From: Paenibacillus sp. 1781tsa1
GTDB lineage: Bacteria; Bacillota; Bacilli; Paenibacillales; Paenibacillaceae
Reading direction: 5' to 3'
Length of the DNA: 64,000 bases
Assembly: GCF_024159265.1 (NCBI RefSeq)
Contig: NZ_JAMYWY010000001.1
Location: 6,696,001 to 6,760,000, forward strand
Shown piece after piece: positions 34,105 to 43,315 of the stretch (positions are counted from its first letter, which is position 1; each line of letters starts with the position of its first letter). The notes beneath the pieces were generated by a model. That model worked only from the letters and a program-made list of their open reading frames with translations, searched no databases and had not been told where the DNA came from. Made by a program: the position numbers and the translations under genes.

Positions 34105-34295
34105 GCTCTCCACACCTCCAAGCGGTTGACCCGCCTATATATCGAAAGACTTCCGTCCAGGAAAATCTGGCTGAACAACTGCCGGGGAAGGCATCCGGCA
34201 CCATAACTTCAGACACCATTTGCCCCCATACAACATGGATTTTTACCCATGCTCCCGCAGTCTGTTCGCCATATGATCCATTTACGTTAATCCCA

Positions 34296-35609
34296 TTATT
34301 TCGTGAGTTCTGCTCGTGCTTTTACCCACTTGTCATTCAGGTCCTTCATGATGTCGTCATATGATTCCTTGCGGTTACCGATACCTGCTTCAATAATGCG
34401 TTTCTTGAAGTCAGGCTGCCAGAGGCCGATTTCGCCTTCGTTGTCAATCTTGTCAACGAGACCTTCCTGACCTTCTTTGGCAGGGGTAAGTGTGGAGAAT
34501 TTAACGTCTTTATACTGATCCAAAATCGGTGGCAATTCAGCGTTTTTGTCGGCATCCATACCGCCGCCCTGTTCAACCGCATAGTTCGATTTCGCCAGGA
34601 ACCAGTCAATCCAGGCTTTCGCAGCAGGTTTGTTCTCGCTGTTCACGTTCATGCCGATGTTATAGTCAGCCGAGAGCGGGACCACAACCTCGCTTGCATT
34701 CGTAGGGAAAGGCAAGAATCCAATGTCATCCGGCGTATCTGTCATCCCTTGAATCTGTGTGATCGCCCAAGAGCCCAGTGCCATCGTAGCAATTTTGCCT
34801 TTGGCGAGATCCGCTTTGGAGCTTTCCCAGTCGGTTGTCGTTGGATCTTTCTCGATTAAACCGTTCTTGGCTGCATCATAGAGCACTTTATATAGTTCAT
34901 AGTGCGGCTGACCAGGCACAAAGTTATCATCTGTGTTCGGTTGGTCCACGTTAACGTAATCCACGCTGCCCGCAACGGTTGGCAGATCCGATTCCCATTG
35001 GGTTAATGCCCAGCCGGATGCATAGTTGGTATAGAGCGGAACAGCATCTGTATTGTCTTTGATCAACTGAAGCGCAGCCTGGAATTGCTCCGGTGTTTTT
35101 GGAACTTCCATAATGCCCGCGTCTTTGAAGACCTGTTTGTTATAAATGATTCCAGAGAACGTAATTACGGTAGGGATACCGTAGACCTGACCATCCACCA
35201 TGCGTTCTTCAATGGCGGTGTATTTGTCTTTCAACTCATCGTACGTGCCGAGCGGCTCGAAAAAGTCCGGGATATCGGCGATCGGAACACTGGTCGGGAT
35301 CATCAGTACGTCACCATAATCCTTGGTGCTCATACGGATCTTCACTTGTCCTTCATAATCGGCTAGTGCCTGGAAGTTTACTTTCACATCCGGGTATTCC
35401 TTATTGAACTCAGCAGCGTAATCTTTGAACACGGTGTCCACAATATCTGTACGTTGTGTAAGGACGGTAATTTCACCCTTGATATCTGCCGGATCTGTAC
35501 TGATCTCCTCCCCTGCCTGCGAAGATCCGCCTCCGGATGAACATGCAGCAAGTAGTGAAGTGATGAGCAGCATCGTCAGCAACATCATCCAACCTTTGTT
35601 TTTTCTCAA
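34296..35609 (-). CDS. Sugar-binding lipoprotein of the mannan importer
   Basis: The 437-aa SBP_bac_1-type protein has a lipobox LLAAC (Cys23), followed by GGGSSQAGEE linker. ITVLTQRTDIVDTVFKDYAAEF begins the mature binding fold. It should bind mannooligosaccharides outside the membrane. TTG 35609 is the start, with GAGAGGGG 9 nt upstream. First gene of the leftward operon, preceded by a cre-like site and two LacI-like operators. Confidence 0.92.
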   Translation of the reverse strand: MRKNKGWMMLLTMLLITSLLAACSSGGGSSQAGEEISTDPADIKGEITVLTQRTDIVDTVFKDYAAEFNKEYPDVKVNFQALADYEGQVKIRMSTKDYGDVLMIPTSVPIADIPDFFEPLGTYDELKDKYTAIEERMVDGQVYGIPTVITFSGIIYNKQVFKDAGIMEVPKTPEQFQAALQLIKDNTDAVPLYTNYASGWALTQWESDLPTVAGSVDYVNVDQPNTDDNFVPGQPHYELYKVLYDAAKNGLIEKDPTTTDWESSKADLAKGKIATMALGSWAITQIQGMTDTPDDIGFLPFPTNASEVVVPLSADYNIGMNVNSENKPAAKAWIDWFLAKSNYAVEQGGGMDADKNAELPPILDQYKDVKFSTLTPAKEGQEGLVDKIDNEGEIGLWQPDFKKRIIEAGIGNRKESYDDIMKDLNDKWVKARAELTK

Positions 35610-35637
35610 TTGTTTCGACCCCTCTCTTAATTTAATT

Positions 35638-35653
35638 AAGTTATCGTTAAGGT
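35638..35653. promoter_or_regulatory. LacI-like operator, proximal to the importer operon
   Basis: AAGTTATCGTTAAGGT has the same central AAGTTAnCGnTAA as the distal site at 35775-35790. Their centres are about 137 bp apart, near 13 helical turns, so looping is possible. Confidence 0.5.
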
Positions 35654-35672
35654 TACAAAATGAATTCTATTA

Positions 35673-35686
35673 TGGTAACGCTTACC
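35673..35686 (-). promoter_or_regulatory. cre-like site (CcpA) of the mannan operon
   Basis: On the minus strand GGTAAGCGTTACCA fits TGWAAnCGnTnWCA at 10 of 12 fixed positions. It lies about 65 bp upstream of the lipoprotein start, which suggests catabolite repression. Confidence 0.6.
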
Positions 35687-35774
35687 TGTCAATTCATTTA
35701 TTTATAACCTAACAAGAAAAATTGCGAGTTAATTCGTTGACATCTGTTTTTCAGAGCACTAATATTATTTTATA

Positions 35775-35790
35775 AAGTTACCGTTAACTT
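35775..35790. promoter_or_regulatory. LacI-like operator, central
   Basis: AAGTTACCGTTAACTT is a palindrome centred on CG with 7 of 8 pairs matched, the usual form of LacI-family operators. The LacI gene of the locus is the likely source of its ligand protein. Confidence 0.6.
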
Positions 35791-35842
35791 AATTATATAT
35801 ATTGATTAAACATTTACACGAAACGTAGAGGACAGAAAAAAC

Positions 35843-36000
35843 CTGAAGAAGCGGAGCGTTCGCCTAAAAGCTTTCTGAAAGAAAGCTACATCGGAAGCAT
35901 ACGCTATCACCGGAATTTCACCTTTGAAAAAGGGAATCAAAAATATCTGGGGATAACAGCGATCGGAAGGTTATTCTGTCATCGGAGTGGCCAGTGTAAA
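35843..36000 (+). repeat. Long copy of an intergenic repeat with internal hairpin
   Basis: The element starts CTGAAGAAGCGGAGCGTTCG and ends GCGATCGGAAGGTTATTCTG, then TCATCGGAGTGGCCAGTG. AGCTTTCT-GAA-AGAAAGCT forms a perfect hairpin near its 5' end. No ORF fits. A short form lies in the opposite orientation at 31139-31209. It occupies the gap between the divergent mannan operons, so it may be in the 5' leader of the 36061 gene or upstream of its promoter. Confidence 0.6.
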
Positions 36001-36060
36001 TATTCTTTAGTTCAATTTATATATTAAGATTTATGTAACACGTTGAAGGAGCGCTCACTT

Positions 36061-37251
36061 ATGAATACAAAAACAACCAAACTTCAATCCGAGATTAAGG
36101 CGCATTGGGAGAAGCAGATTTTACCCTTCTGGTCCAACCTTAAAGATACAACCCACGGTGGATTCTACGGCTGGGTTGGCAATGATCTTCAGGTGAATCC
36201 GCAGGCACCCAAAGGCGGGATCGCCACGGCACGTCAACTCTGGTCTTTTGCAGCGGCGTATCGGGTTACCGGAAACGAGAGATGGCGCGAGCACGCGGAA
36301 CACGCATACCGTTTTCTCGCCGATCATGTGATGGATACCGAATATGGCGGCATGTACTGGATGGTAGATTACACAGGGGAAGCACTGGACACGAGCAAAC
36401 ATGTGTATACGCAATCATTCGGTGTGTATTCACTCAGTGAGTACTATCGTGCAACCGGGGATGTTTCTGCATTGGAACTTGCGAAAACGCTTTTTGCTCT
36501 CATCGAGGACAAAGGTCTGGATGCCGAACGACCTGCGTACAAGGAACAATTTGATCGTACATGGAAGGAACAGCCCAATGAAATGCTGAGCGAAAACGGG
36601 GTAATTGCGGATTACACCATGAATACGCATATCCATGTGTTAGAGGCCTACACCACGCTCTATCAAGTGTGGCCAGTTCAGCAAGTGAAGGCGGCGCTGG
36701 AACGCCTGCTCGGAATTCTATATGAACGGGTGTATGACCAAGACACCAAGTTTCTCGGGGTATTTTTCAACAAACAGTGGGAGTCCATCATTGACCTGCG
36801 CTCGTTCGGACATGACATTGAAGCCAGCTGGCTGATCGACGAAGCACTGAAAGTTCTGGGGATGGAACAACATCCGGAGTATGCGGCGATGGTAACGGAT
36901 ATTGCCTATAACATCTCCAATGTGGCCGTAAATGCCGATGGTTCCCTGCTCAATGAACAAGAAGGTGAACATGTCGATGAGAAGCGAATCTGGTGGGTTC
37001 AGGCAGAGGCCATGGTCGGCTTCTATAACGCATATCAGCGCACAGGTGATCCACTGTTTCTGGAGAGAGTGGAACGCTTGTGGACCTATACAAAAGAAAA
37101 CATCATTGATCAGCGTGCCGGCGGGGAATGGTACTGGTCGGTGGACGGAAACGGCACACCGGATCAGAGCGAGATTGCCGGACCGTGGAAATGCCCGTAT
37201 CACAATAGCAGATTCTGTATTGAACTAATTGAGAGGATGGGATCAGAATGA
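36061..37251 (+). CDS. Cellobiose/mannobiose 2-epimerase (AGE family)
   Basis: The 396-aa (alpha/alpha)6-barrel protein has the catalytic features of cellobiose 2-epimerase: TARQLWSFAAAYR, THIHVLEAYT (His), FGHDIEASWL (His) and CPYHNSR (His). It converts beta-1,4-mannobiose to mannosyl-glucose by epimerising the reducing end, the substrate for the next gene. ATG 36061 follows AAGGAG at 9 nt. It overlaps the next gene by ATGA, so the two are coupled. Confidence 0.92.
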   Translation: MNTKTTKLQSEIKAHWEKQILPFWSNLKDTTHGGFYGWVGNDLQVNPQAPKGGIATARQLWSFAAAYRVTGNERWREHAEHAYRFLADHVMDTEYGGMYWMVDYTGEALDTSKHVYTQSFGVYSLSEYYRATGDVSALELAKTLFALIEDKGLDAERPAYKEQFDRTWKEQPNEMLSENGVIADYTMNTHIHVLEAYTTLYQVWPVQQVKAALERLLGILYERVYDQDTKFLGVFFNKQWESIIDLRSFGHDIEASWLIDEALKVLGMEQHPEYAAMVTDIAYNISNVAVNADGSLLNEQEGEHVDEKRIWWVQAEAMVGFYNAYQRTGDPLFLERVERLWTYTKENIIDQRAGGEWYWSVDGNGTPDQSEIAGPWKCPYHNSRFCIELIERMGSE

Positions 37252-38432
37252 TACACCCGAAATACAAGGAGTTACTGGAGAAACAGGAGCAACTGCTTGC
37301 TCGCCCCAATGAGATCAATTCTTCCTTCTACAACGGCGTATATGATCGGTATCAATATCCGGTAATCACTCGTCATCATGTGCCGCTGCATTGGAGATTC
37401 GATCTGGATAAGACGACAAACCCACACTTCATGGAACGCTTGGGTATTAATGCGACGCTGAATCCAGGAGCCATCTATTTCAATGGCAAATACATCATGG
37501 TCATTCGTACGGAAGGATTGGACCGTAAATCGATCTTTGCGTTTGCGGAGAGTGACAATGGAATTGACGGGTTCCGTTTCACGGGTAAACCACTGGTCTG
37601 GGATGATATCGATGCGGATGAAACCAATCAGTATGATATGCGTCTCGTTCAACATGAAGACGGCTGGATCTATGGCATCTATTGCTCTGAACGCAAAGAC
37701 CCGGAGGCTCCTGCATTTGATACATCCAGCGCAGTTGCACAAGCAGGACTGGTCCGTACACGTGATCTTACAAGCTGGGAACGATTGCCCAACATCACCA
37801 CCAATTCCCCTCAACAGCGCAATGTCGTATTGCACCCGGAATTCGTGGATGGAAAGTATGCCTTCTACACCCGTCCACAGGACGGATTCATCTCGACTGG
37901 CAGCGGCGGCGGTATCGCCTTCGGCCTGTGTGAGGATATCTTGAACCCGGTCATTCATGAAGAGACGGTTATCGACGAACGGCAATATCATACGGTCTAC
38001 GAAGTCAAAAACGGTCAAGGCCCTGCTCCGCTCAAAACGGATCGTGGCTGGATTCACATTGCTCACGGGGTTCGGAACACTGCAGCAGGACTGCGTTATG
38101 TGTTATACACTTTCGCAACGGATCTGAATGATCCGGCGCGCATGATTGCCAAGCCGGGCGGCCACTTCATTGCCCCTTATGACGACGAGCGTGTAGGCGA
38201 TGTATCCAATGTTATTTTCTGCAACGGTGCCGTGGTCAATGAGAAGGAAGAAGTCTTTATCTATTACGCATCCAGTGATACCCGCTGTCATGTGGCAACT
38301 ACCACTCTGGAGAAACTGGTTGATTATACGTTCAACACACCGGCCGATCCATATCGTTCCCTGGACTGTGCCAGCCAGCGGGGTCAGCTGATTGAACAGA
38401 ATGAGAAGCTTTTACAGAAACAATTAACGTAA
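37248..38432 (+). CDS. 4-O-beta-D-mannosyl-D-glucose phosphorylase (GH130 subfamily 1)
   Basis: The 394-aa enzyme has the GH130_1 pattern: HHVPLHWRFDL, NPGAIYFNGKYIMVIRTEG, catalytic Asp130 in QYDMRLVQHEDGWIYG and RPQDGFISTGSGGG. It phosphorolyses mannosyl-glucose to mannose 1-phosphate and glucose. It overlaps the epimerase gene by four nt (ATGA), which agrees with successive steps of one pathway. Confidence 0.93.
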   Translation: MIHPKYKELLEKQEQLLARPNEINSSFYNGVYDRYQYPVITRHHVPLHWRFDLDKTTNPHFMERLGINATLNPGAIYFNGKYIMVIRTEGLDRKSIFAFAESDNGIDGFRFTGKPLVWDDIDADETNQYDMRLVQHEDGWIYGIYCSERKDPEAPAFDTSSAVAQAGLVRTRDLTSWERLPNITTNSPQQRNVVLHPEFVDGKYAFYTRPQDGFISTGSGGGIAFGLCEDILNPVIHEETVIDERQYHTVYEVKNGQGPAPLKTDRGWIHIAHGVRNTAAGLRYVLYTFATDLNDPARMIAKPGGHFIAPYDDERVGDVSNVIFCNGAVVNEKEEVFIYYASSDTRCHVATTTLEKLVDYTFNTPADPYRSLDCASQRGQLIEQNEKLLQKQLT

Positions 38433-38617
38433 CATCGGTAGAGCGTCCTCTCAGGGAAACCTGCAATGTGCTGAAAATTAGCGAAACAACAGCCAGAATG
38501 GCTTTATTCCAAGTGGGTAACGATGTATACTGATATGGATTGTTATTATGTTGGAGGAAAGCACTCATCATAGTGACAGCACATTGTGCCTATACCGGCT
38601 TGAAGGAGGCGACCATA

Positions 38618-39646
38618 CTGAAGAACAATATCACCATGCGGGATATCGCCGACAGGCTCGGGGTCAGCAGTGTGACCGTCTCGAAAGCGTTGAATGATAA
38701 AGATGGCGTGAGTGGCGAATTAAAAGAAAAAATTAAAGTGCTTGCTGTTGAAATGGGCTATCGGTATAATGCCGCTGCCCGTTCGATGAAGGAAGGCTTA
38801 ACCCATAATATTGGCGTAATTATCCCGGAGCGTTTTACCGGACCTACGCAGTCGTTCTATGTACGCGTGTTCCAGCGAATTACCAAACATCTGGAGGAAC
38901 AGGGCTATTACGGCATTCTGCACATTCTGAATGTGGAGGATGAGGAAGAATTAACACTGCCCAAGCTGTACAGCGACAACAAAGTCGATGGTTTCATCGT
39001 GCTCGGACAGATCAGCAAAGAGTATATTGAACTGGTACGATCAATGGAAGTTCCCAAAATGTTTCTCGACTTCTACGATGAACATTCGGACATTGATTCC
39101 GTCGTTACCGATAACTTCTACGCTGCCTATGAGCTGACGAACTACCTGGTCCAGCAGGGCCACCGTAACATTGCCTATGTGGGGAACCTATATTCCACGA
39201 GCAGTATCCAGGACCGATTCCTCGGGTATTACAAATCCTTGCTGGAACATCGGTTGCCGATGAATCCGGATCTAATTCTGAATGATCGGGATGAACGCGG
39301 TACGTTTATTGAGATCGACTTGCCCGAGCAGCTGCCAACGGCCTTTGTATGCAACTGTGATCAGGTCGCTCATCTGCTCGTTCAAAAACTGAATTCGATG
39401 GATATTCAGGTGCCTGGCCAATGCTCTGTTGTTGGTTTTGATAATGATATCTATGCCATGCTCTCCGATCCAAAACTGACAACTGTCGAAGTGGATGTGG
39501 AACAGATGGCGCGCACTGCGGTCCAGTCGATGCTCAAAAAAATCGACAACCCGAACCGCAGTTTCGGCCGTGTTCATGTGAAAGGCAATATTATCTATCG
39601 TGACTCCGTGAGTGCTGCGTCTGCCTCATCAGATACAAATGGATAG
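38618..39646 (+). CDS. LacI-family regulator of the mannan locus, CTG start
   Basis: The 342-aa repressor has an N-terminal HTH (TMRDIADRLGVSSVTVSKAL) and a periplasmic-binding-protein-like effector domain (GLTHNIGVIIPERFTG onward). The only start with a good ribosome site is CTG at 38618-38620 (AAGGAGG, 8 nt upstream); it gives the usual short N-terminus before MRDIADR. The first ATG (38636) lies 26 nt from that site, and a longer frame to 38540 has none. It is followed by a terminator. Its operators are probably the AAGTTAnCGnTAACTT sites of the divergent region; the inducer may be mannobiose or mannosyl-glucose (inference). Confidence 0.88.
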   Translation: MKNNITMRDIADRLGVSSVTVSKALNDKDGVSGELKEKIKVLAVEMGYRYNAAARSMKEGLTHNIGVIIPERFTGPTQSFYVRVFQRITKHLEEQGYYGILHILNVEDEEELTLPKLYSDNKVDGFIVLGQISKEYIELVRSMEVPKMFLDFYDEHSDIDSVVTDNFYAAYELTNYLVQQGHRNIAYVGNLYSTSSIQDRFLGYYKSLLEHRLPMNPDLILNDRDERGTFIEIDLPEQLPTAFVCNCDQVAHLLVQKLNSMDIQVPGQCSVVGFDNDIYAMLSDPKLTTVEVDVEQMARTAVQSMLKKIDNPNRSFGRVHVKGNIIYRDSVSAASASSDTNG

Positions 39647-39677
39647 CTGAATAAAAGAATTAAAAACGAACACAGAT

Positions 39678-39709
39678 GACTGGCCTCTATCTTACTGGCC
39701 AGTCTTTTT
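39678..39709 (+). terminator. Terminator after lacI-type gene
   Basis: GACTGGCC...GGCCAGTC followed by TTTTTC. Confidence 0.85.
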
Positions 39710-39724
39710 CTGATGCTCCGGGGA

Positions 39725-40402
39725 TTAATAACGGCGGCGATCTGTTGAATCCATCAAAAATGTAGTCGTTCTCCAGATCGAGAGAATGAGAATCAGCTCA
39801 TACACATTGGTTAACGCCCCACTCTCCACGGGCAGGGAGATTAACTGCCCTACAAACAATAATGCAGTCCCAACAAATAGCCATACCCATTTATGTCTGA
39901 AAAGCACAATCAAACTAACAAACAAGAGTACAATGCCCACGACGATAACCATCATCGGCGGACCTCCATGACCTTCTGCCATATATCGCAGTACTCCATA
40001 CTCTTCTATAGCAGTGAGATTTTTAACCTCGGATAAAGTAAAGCCTACAATCTGGTAGATAACCAGACCCAGCGTTATCAGCCATGCTGCCACATTCGTT
40101 ATACTTCTATTTGCAAACTTGGCACCTGTGCTACGCAAGATATGGTAGCCAACAAGAATAAGGGTTGGCGTAGCGAAGGCATGTAGCCAAAATCGAAGGC
40201 TACTAAGGACGGTTAACAATTCCCCTTCTCCTATCAAGTTACCTACAGCAATAATTCCATTATCATACGCCAAGCTAAACGCTACGAATAACTGAAAACT
40301 GGAATATGTGAGCCATTGCTTCCTCTGGGTTAAAACGACGACCATCCGAATAACAAGTATAAAATAAACAAGAGTCAGTGCGGAGTATATCCATACATCC
40401 AA
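39725..40402 (-). CDS. Polytopic membrane protein of unknown function, 225 aa
   Basis: Seven hydrophobic segments spread over the whole length, a His-containing helix 3 region (FWLHAFATPTLILVGYHIL) and a charged end (DSTDRRRY). I do not recognise the family. TTG 40402 is the likely start; upstream GGTGAAG is a weak ribosome site. It is convergent with the LacI gene and stands alone. Confidence 0.7.
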   Translation of the reverse strand: MDVWIYSALTLVYFILVIRMVVVLTQRKQWLTYSSFQLFVAFSLAYDNGIIAVGNLIGEGELLTVLSSLRFWLHAFATPTLILVGYHILRSTGAKFANRSITNVAAWLITLGLVIYQIVGFTLSEVKNLTAIEEYGVLRYMAEGHGGPPMMVIVVGIVLLFVSLIVLFRHKWVWLFVGTALLFVGQLISLPVESGALTNVYELILILSIWRTTTFLMDSTDRRRY

Positions 40403-40733
40403 GCTGCTTCACCATCCTTATATCCAGCCCTATTAGTGAGTAGTGGCTGTTCTAATTTTCGAAAGTTGCAAAGGTGTTATATATTCAAGCTCATATTCAC
40501 TTGCTCATTTTAGTCTATGATTAACTAGTTATCATTTCCATTCATTAATTATATTTACCGGTAAGTATAATTACAAGAAGAACTTGTATTAATGACTGTT
40601 TATAGAGCTAAATTATATAATAAAGAGCACTCCCGGCTATCGTAGCTGCAGGAGTACTCTTTTCTTGTTTGAACAAGCAGCAGGATACGCTGATACCCCT
40701 CGCATTGTTCTCAGACTTACATCACATCATCGC
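40403..40733. other. Intergenic region with one terminator
   Basis: AT-rich gap. Apart from the hairpin at 40622-40663 I see no gene or conserved element. Confidence 0.5.
40622..40663 (-). terminator. Terminator after the pectate lyase gene
   Basis: AAGAGTACTCC and GGAGTGCTCTT form the stem; T-rich on both sides, so it may act in both directions. Confidence 0.7.
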
Positions 40734-42161
40734 CTAATAACTCGTCTTCAACCAATTGTCCTTGGACCAGGTCAATTTACCCGAACCCGCACCATTGTAA
40801 GCCGTGAGACGTGAATTCAACGTGGATGGGTCATCCGTAGTGTAGCTGTATGGGAGTGTCGAGAAGCCGTTCCAGGAGAATGATTTTACCACAGCCGGGA
40901 TTGGCGCCAGTGGACTGCCAGACGTATCACTGCTGCCACGGAATGAGCTGCCATCCAAAGAATACATGGTATCGGTCACTCTGATTTTACCGGTATACGT
41001 TGGATCTGCCGGATCGGTCTGATTGTTGCGAACAGGATACAGAACATCCTTAATGACTGATTTCTCAACTAATACGGCTCCGCTCTCTGTCGAGATTGCC
41101 CCATTGCCAATGATATCGAACTTATAACCTTTGGACGCAATCGCTGTTGCCATCGCCGTTGTAATTTTGGCTTTAGCGGCACGTGCCCCAGTCGCATCCA
41201 TCACGATGTTGTATGCATGTGCGTTGCCTCCACGCAGGCGTGGCATCCGGTCCTGAATATCTTTGTACAAGTTATGGTGCAGCGTCATGGACAGATTGGC
41301 GTTAGCCGACTCCAGGCTGGTGGAACCGACCAGATGTCCTTTCTTTTGCGGACCCGAGATGGCGATAATATCTGCTTTACTGAGACCTACAGCACTGCTG
41401 CGCAGGTAGTTGTACATGGGATAGGAAGCCTTGTTTGCTTCCAATTCGTTAATCTGCTGGGTGACCCAGCTGTTCGAGCTGCCATCATCCCCTTTGAAGA
41501 GGGACCAGGAGATGGTCACGCCACTGGTTCCTTTTTTCGAATCGATAAGTCCGTCATAGGCTTTATTGAATGTGCAGTGATCAATCCATACGTTGCTATT
41601 CTCTTCCAAGGTGATGTAATCCCAGTCGTTCTTGTCGTAATCACCTTTGGTGGATTCATCCCATTCCCATAACTCATCGAATTCCAGGTTGCGGATGATG
41701 ACGTTGGAGCTTCGTTTCACGCTGATTGCAGCGTGTTTGATTTTGGAGCCGTTAGCGGAGAAAATGGTGAGTCCATTGAAACCGTCAATCGTGAGCTTGC
41801 TGACACCGGTCTGTTTTAATACGGGATGCGTCAGCGCATCATTATGCTTGGCAAAAGGAGAAGTCTGCGCTGCACTCGGAATTTCATTCCATCCCAGATT
41901 CAGATCGTTCATGATCTCAACAACTTTGACGCCGGAGTTCTTTTTCAGAGCCAGTGCCAGATCGGTCGCATTATACACTTTCTTATACGTGGCTGTGTTT
42001 GATTCGCTAATGATGCCGCCGCCCGCGTTCCCTTGGGAGAAGCCTGTAAGATTGTAGTCTGCGTTACCCGCCGCCTGCACACTTGCCGGGCCGGACAATA
42101 AAGTTAAACCCAACGTTAGAGCCAAGGCTGTGCTGCATAAACTTCGAAATTTAGTTTTCAT
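40734..42161 (-). CDS. Secreted PL1 pectate lyase
   Basis: The 475-aa protein has a signal peptide (CSTALALTLGLTLLSGP, cleavage near VQAAG) and the right-handed parallel beta-helix of PL1: NLEFDELWEWDE, NVWIDHCTF (the vWiDH motif), and RMPRLRGGNAHAYN, which contains the catalytic Arg. It cleaves polygalacturonate by beta-elimination with calcium. ATG 42161 has GGGAGG at 10 nt; an ATG at 42170 is too close. A cre-like site lies upstream. It is monocistronic. Confidence 0.93.
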   Translation of the reverse strand: MKTKFRSLCSTALALTLGLTLLSGPASVQAAGNADYNLTGFSQGNAGGGIISESNTATYKKVYNATDLALALKKNSGVKVVEIMNDLNLGWNEIPSAAQTSPFAKHNDALTHPVLKQTGVSKLTIDGFNGLTIFSANGSKIKHAAISVKRSSNVIIRNLEFDELWEWDESTKGDYDKNDWDYITLEENSNVWIDHCTFNKAYDGLIDSKKGTSGVTISWSLFKGDDGSSNSWVTQQINELEANKASYPMYNYLRSSAVGLSKADIIAISGPQKKGHLVGSTSLESANANLSMTLHHNLYKDIQDRMPRLRGGNAHAYNIVMDATGARAAKAKITTAMATAIASKGYKFDIIGNGAISTESGAVLVEKSVIKDVLYPVRNNQTDPADPTYTGKIRVTDTMYSLDGSSFRGSSDTSGSPLAPIPAVVKSFSWNGFSTLPYSYTTDDPSTLNSRLTAYNGAGSGKLTWSKDNWLKTSY

Positions 42162-42247
42162 CGATTCCATTCCTCCCAATATATGATGATGACATTCGTC
42201 CATCGCTGCCATGCCAGGTACGAAGGACATGTTCTCAATGTAAATGT

Positions 42248-42261
42248 CGAAAGCGATTACA
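42248..42261 (+). promoter_or_regulatory. cre-like site upstream of the pectate lyase
   Basis: CGAAAGCGATTACA matches TGWAAnCGnTnWCA at 11 of 12 fixed positions, about 90 bp upstream of the start. Confidence 0.6.
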
Positions 42262-42410
42262 ACAATAATCCCTATCTCACATGTGGTTAGGAAAGGCTGG
42301 TATGGTAAGGATTTGTACTGTAAGCAACCTTGAATCGTACAGAGTTAACTTGGGGAGTAAGGTTTCATGGATATATCGTGGCAACAAGACAATTCCAGAT
42401 GGGATGAAAT

Positions 42411-42444
42411 AAAAAAAGCAGGACTGCATCTGCCGCAGACCTGC
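42411..42444 (-). terminator. Terminator after the DUF2179 gene
   Basis: GCAGGTCTGCGG...AGTCCTGC followed by TTTTTTT on the minus strand. Confidence 0.8.
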
Positions 42445-42450
42445 TCGATT

Positions 42451-42966
42451 TTACTTTTTAATGGAACGTGTCCAGAAGCCGCCATGGAACTGTTTGGGCT
42501 CCACGGTAATGACAAATGCTTTGGGGTCCAGGCTGAGAATTGTCTGATAGAGCAGTTTCTGGTTTTTTCGTTTCGCCAGAATCTCCATCACAAGCCGATC
42601 TCCGTCACGTCCACTACCCACCCACGCAGTAACACCGTATCCTTTGTCCCGCAGGGCATTCGCAACGTTGCTTCCCATCTGGTTACAGATTACTTTAACG
42701 GTAACGTAACCGAGGGCAATCTTCTCTTCGATCCAGGCCCCGAGTAATACACCGAGTCCATAACCTACCGCGTAAACGATCAAGGCAGATGGTTGGGTTA
42801 GATATTTGAGCACCAGATTCAGACCGAGCACATAGATCACAATCTCACCCATGCTGATCAGTGCGGCGATATATTTCTGGCCTTTGAGTGTCAGAATCAT
42901 CCGTAATGTATAAGCCGATACATATACAATCTGGATCAAAAAGATAAATACCAATATTTTAAACAA
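42451..42966 (-). CDS. DUF2179 membrane protein (UPF0316, YebE-like)
   Basis: The 171-aa protein has three N-terminal membrane helices (to about 85) and a C-terminal cytoplasmic domain of the DUF2179 type (GYGVTAWVGSGRDGDRLVMEI, then LDPKAFVITVEPKQFHGGFW). Function is unknown; the domain is a small ligand-binding-like fold. TTG 42966 has GAGGG about 7 nt upstream. Confidence 0.87.
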   Translation of the reverse strand: MFKILVFIFLIQIVYVSAYTLRMILTLKGQKYIAALISMGEIVIYVLGLNLVLKYLTQPSALIVYAVGYGLGVLLGAWIEEKIALGYVTVKVICNQMGSNVANALRDKGYGVTAWVGSGRDGDRLVMEILAKRKNQKLLYQTILSLDPKAFVITVEPKQFHGGFWTRSIKK

Positions 42967-43315
42967 TCACAATCCCTCTTTCCTGGCCTCCTTCACAACG
43001 GAATTGGCCCTTTGCTGCATATCCTCGACGATTTCGTATCATCTATGCTTCCTGTATGTTCGCTCTATCTCCATCATTGGACGTTATACCCTCATTCTAA
43101 ACGGTTGGATGTAAATCCGTAGGCATTTTCTGCTCTCTGGCATGCCGGAACTGCCATTATAGAACCGTTTGTACCGATTATCAACCCGGCGGAGGTCCCA
43201 GGGTCGAAAACGAGGGTCTTTGAATATGCTGTATCATCATAAAGCCAAGCACGCTGGCACAGGATATCAGGTCAGAACCAGGATGGATGGGTCAAAACAA
43301 AAAGGGGGTGCCGTC
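42967..43315. other. Intergenic region, no feature seen
   Basis: Divergent gap between the DUF2179 gene and the dehydrogenase gene. An open frame from 43169 runs into the dehydrogenase but lacks a ribosome site. No clear promoter was found. Confidence 0.4.

Noticed and set aside
43169..43315. N-terminal extension of the leucine-dehydrogenase-like protein
   Set aside because: No ribosome site and no family counterpart; ATG 43316 has a strong site and gives family numbering for Lys68 and Lys80.
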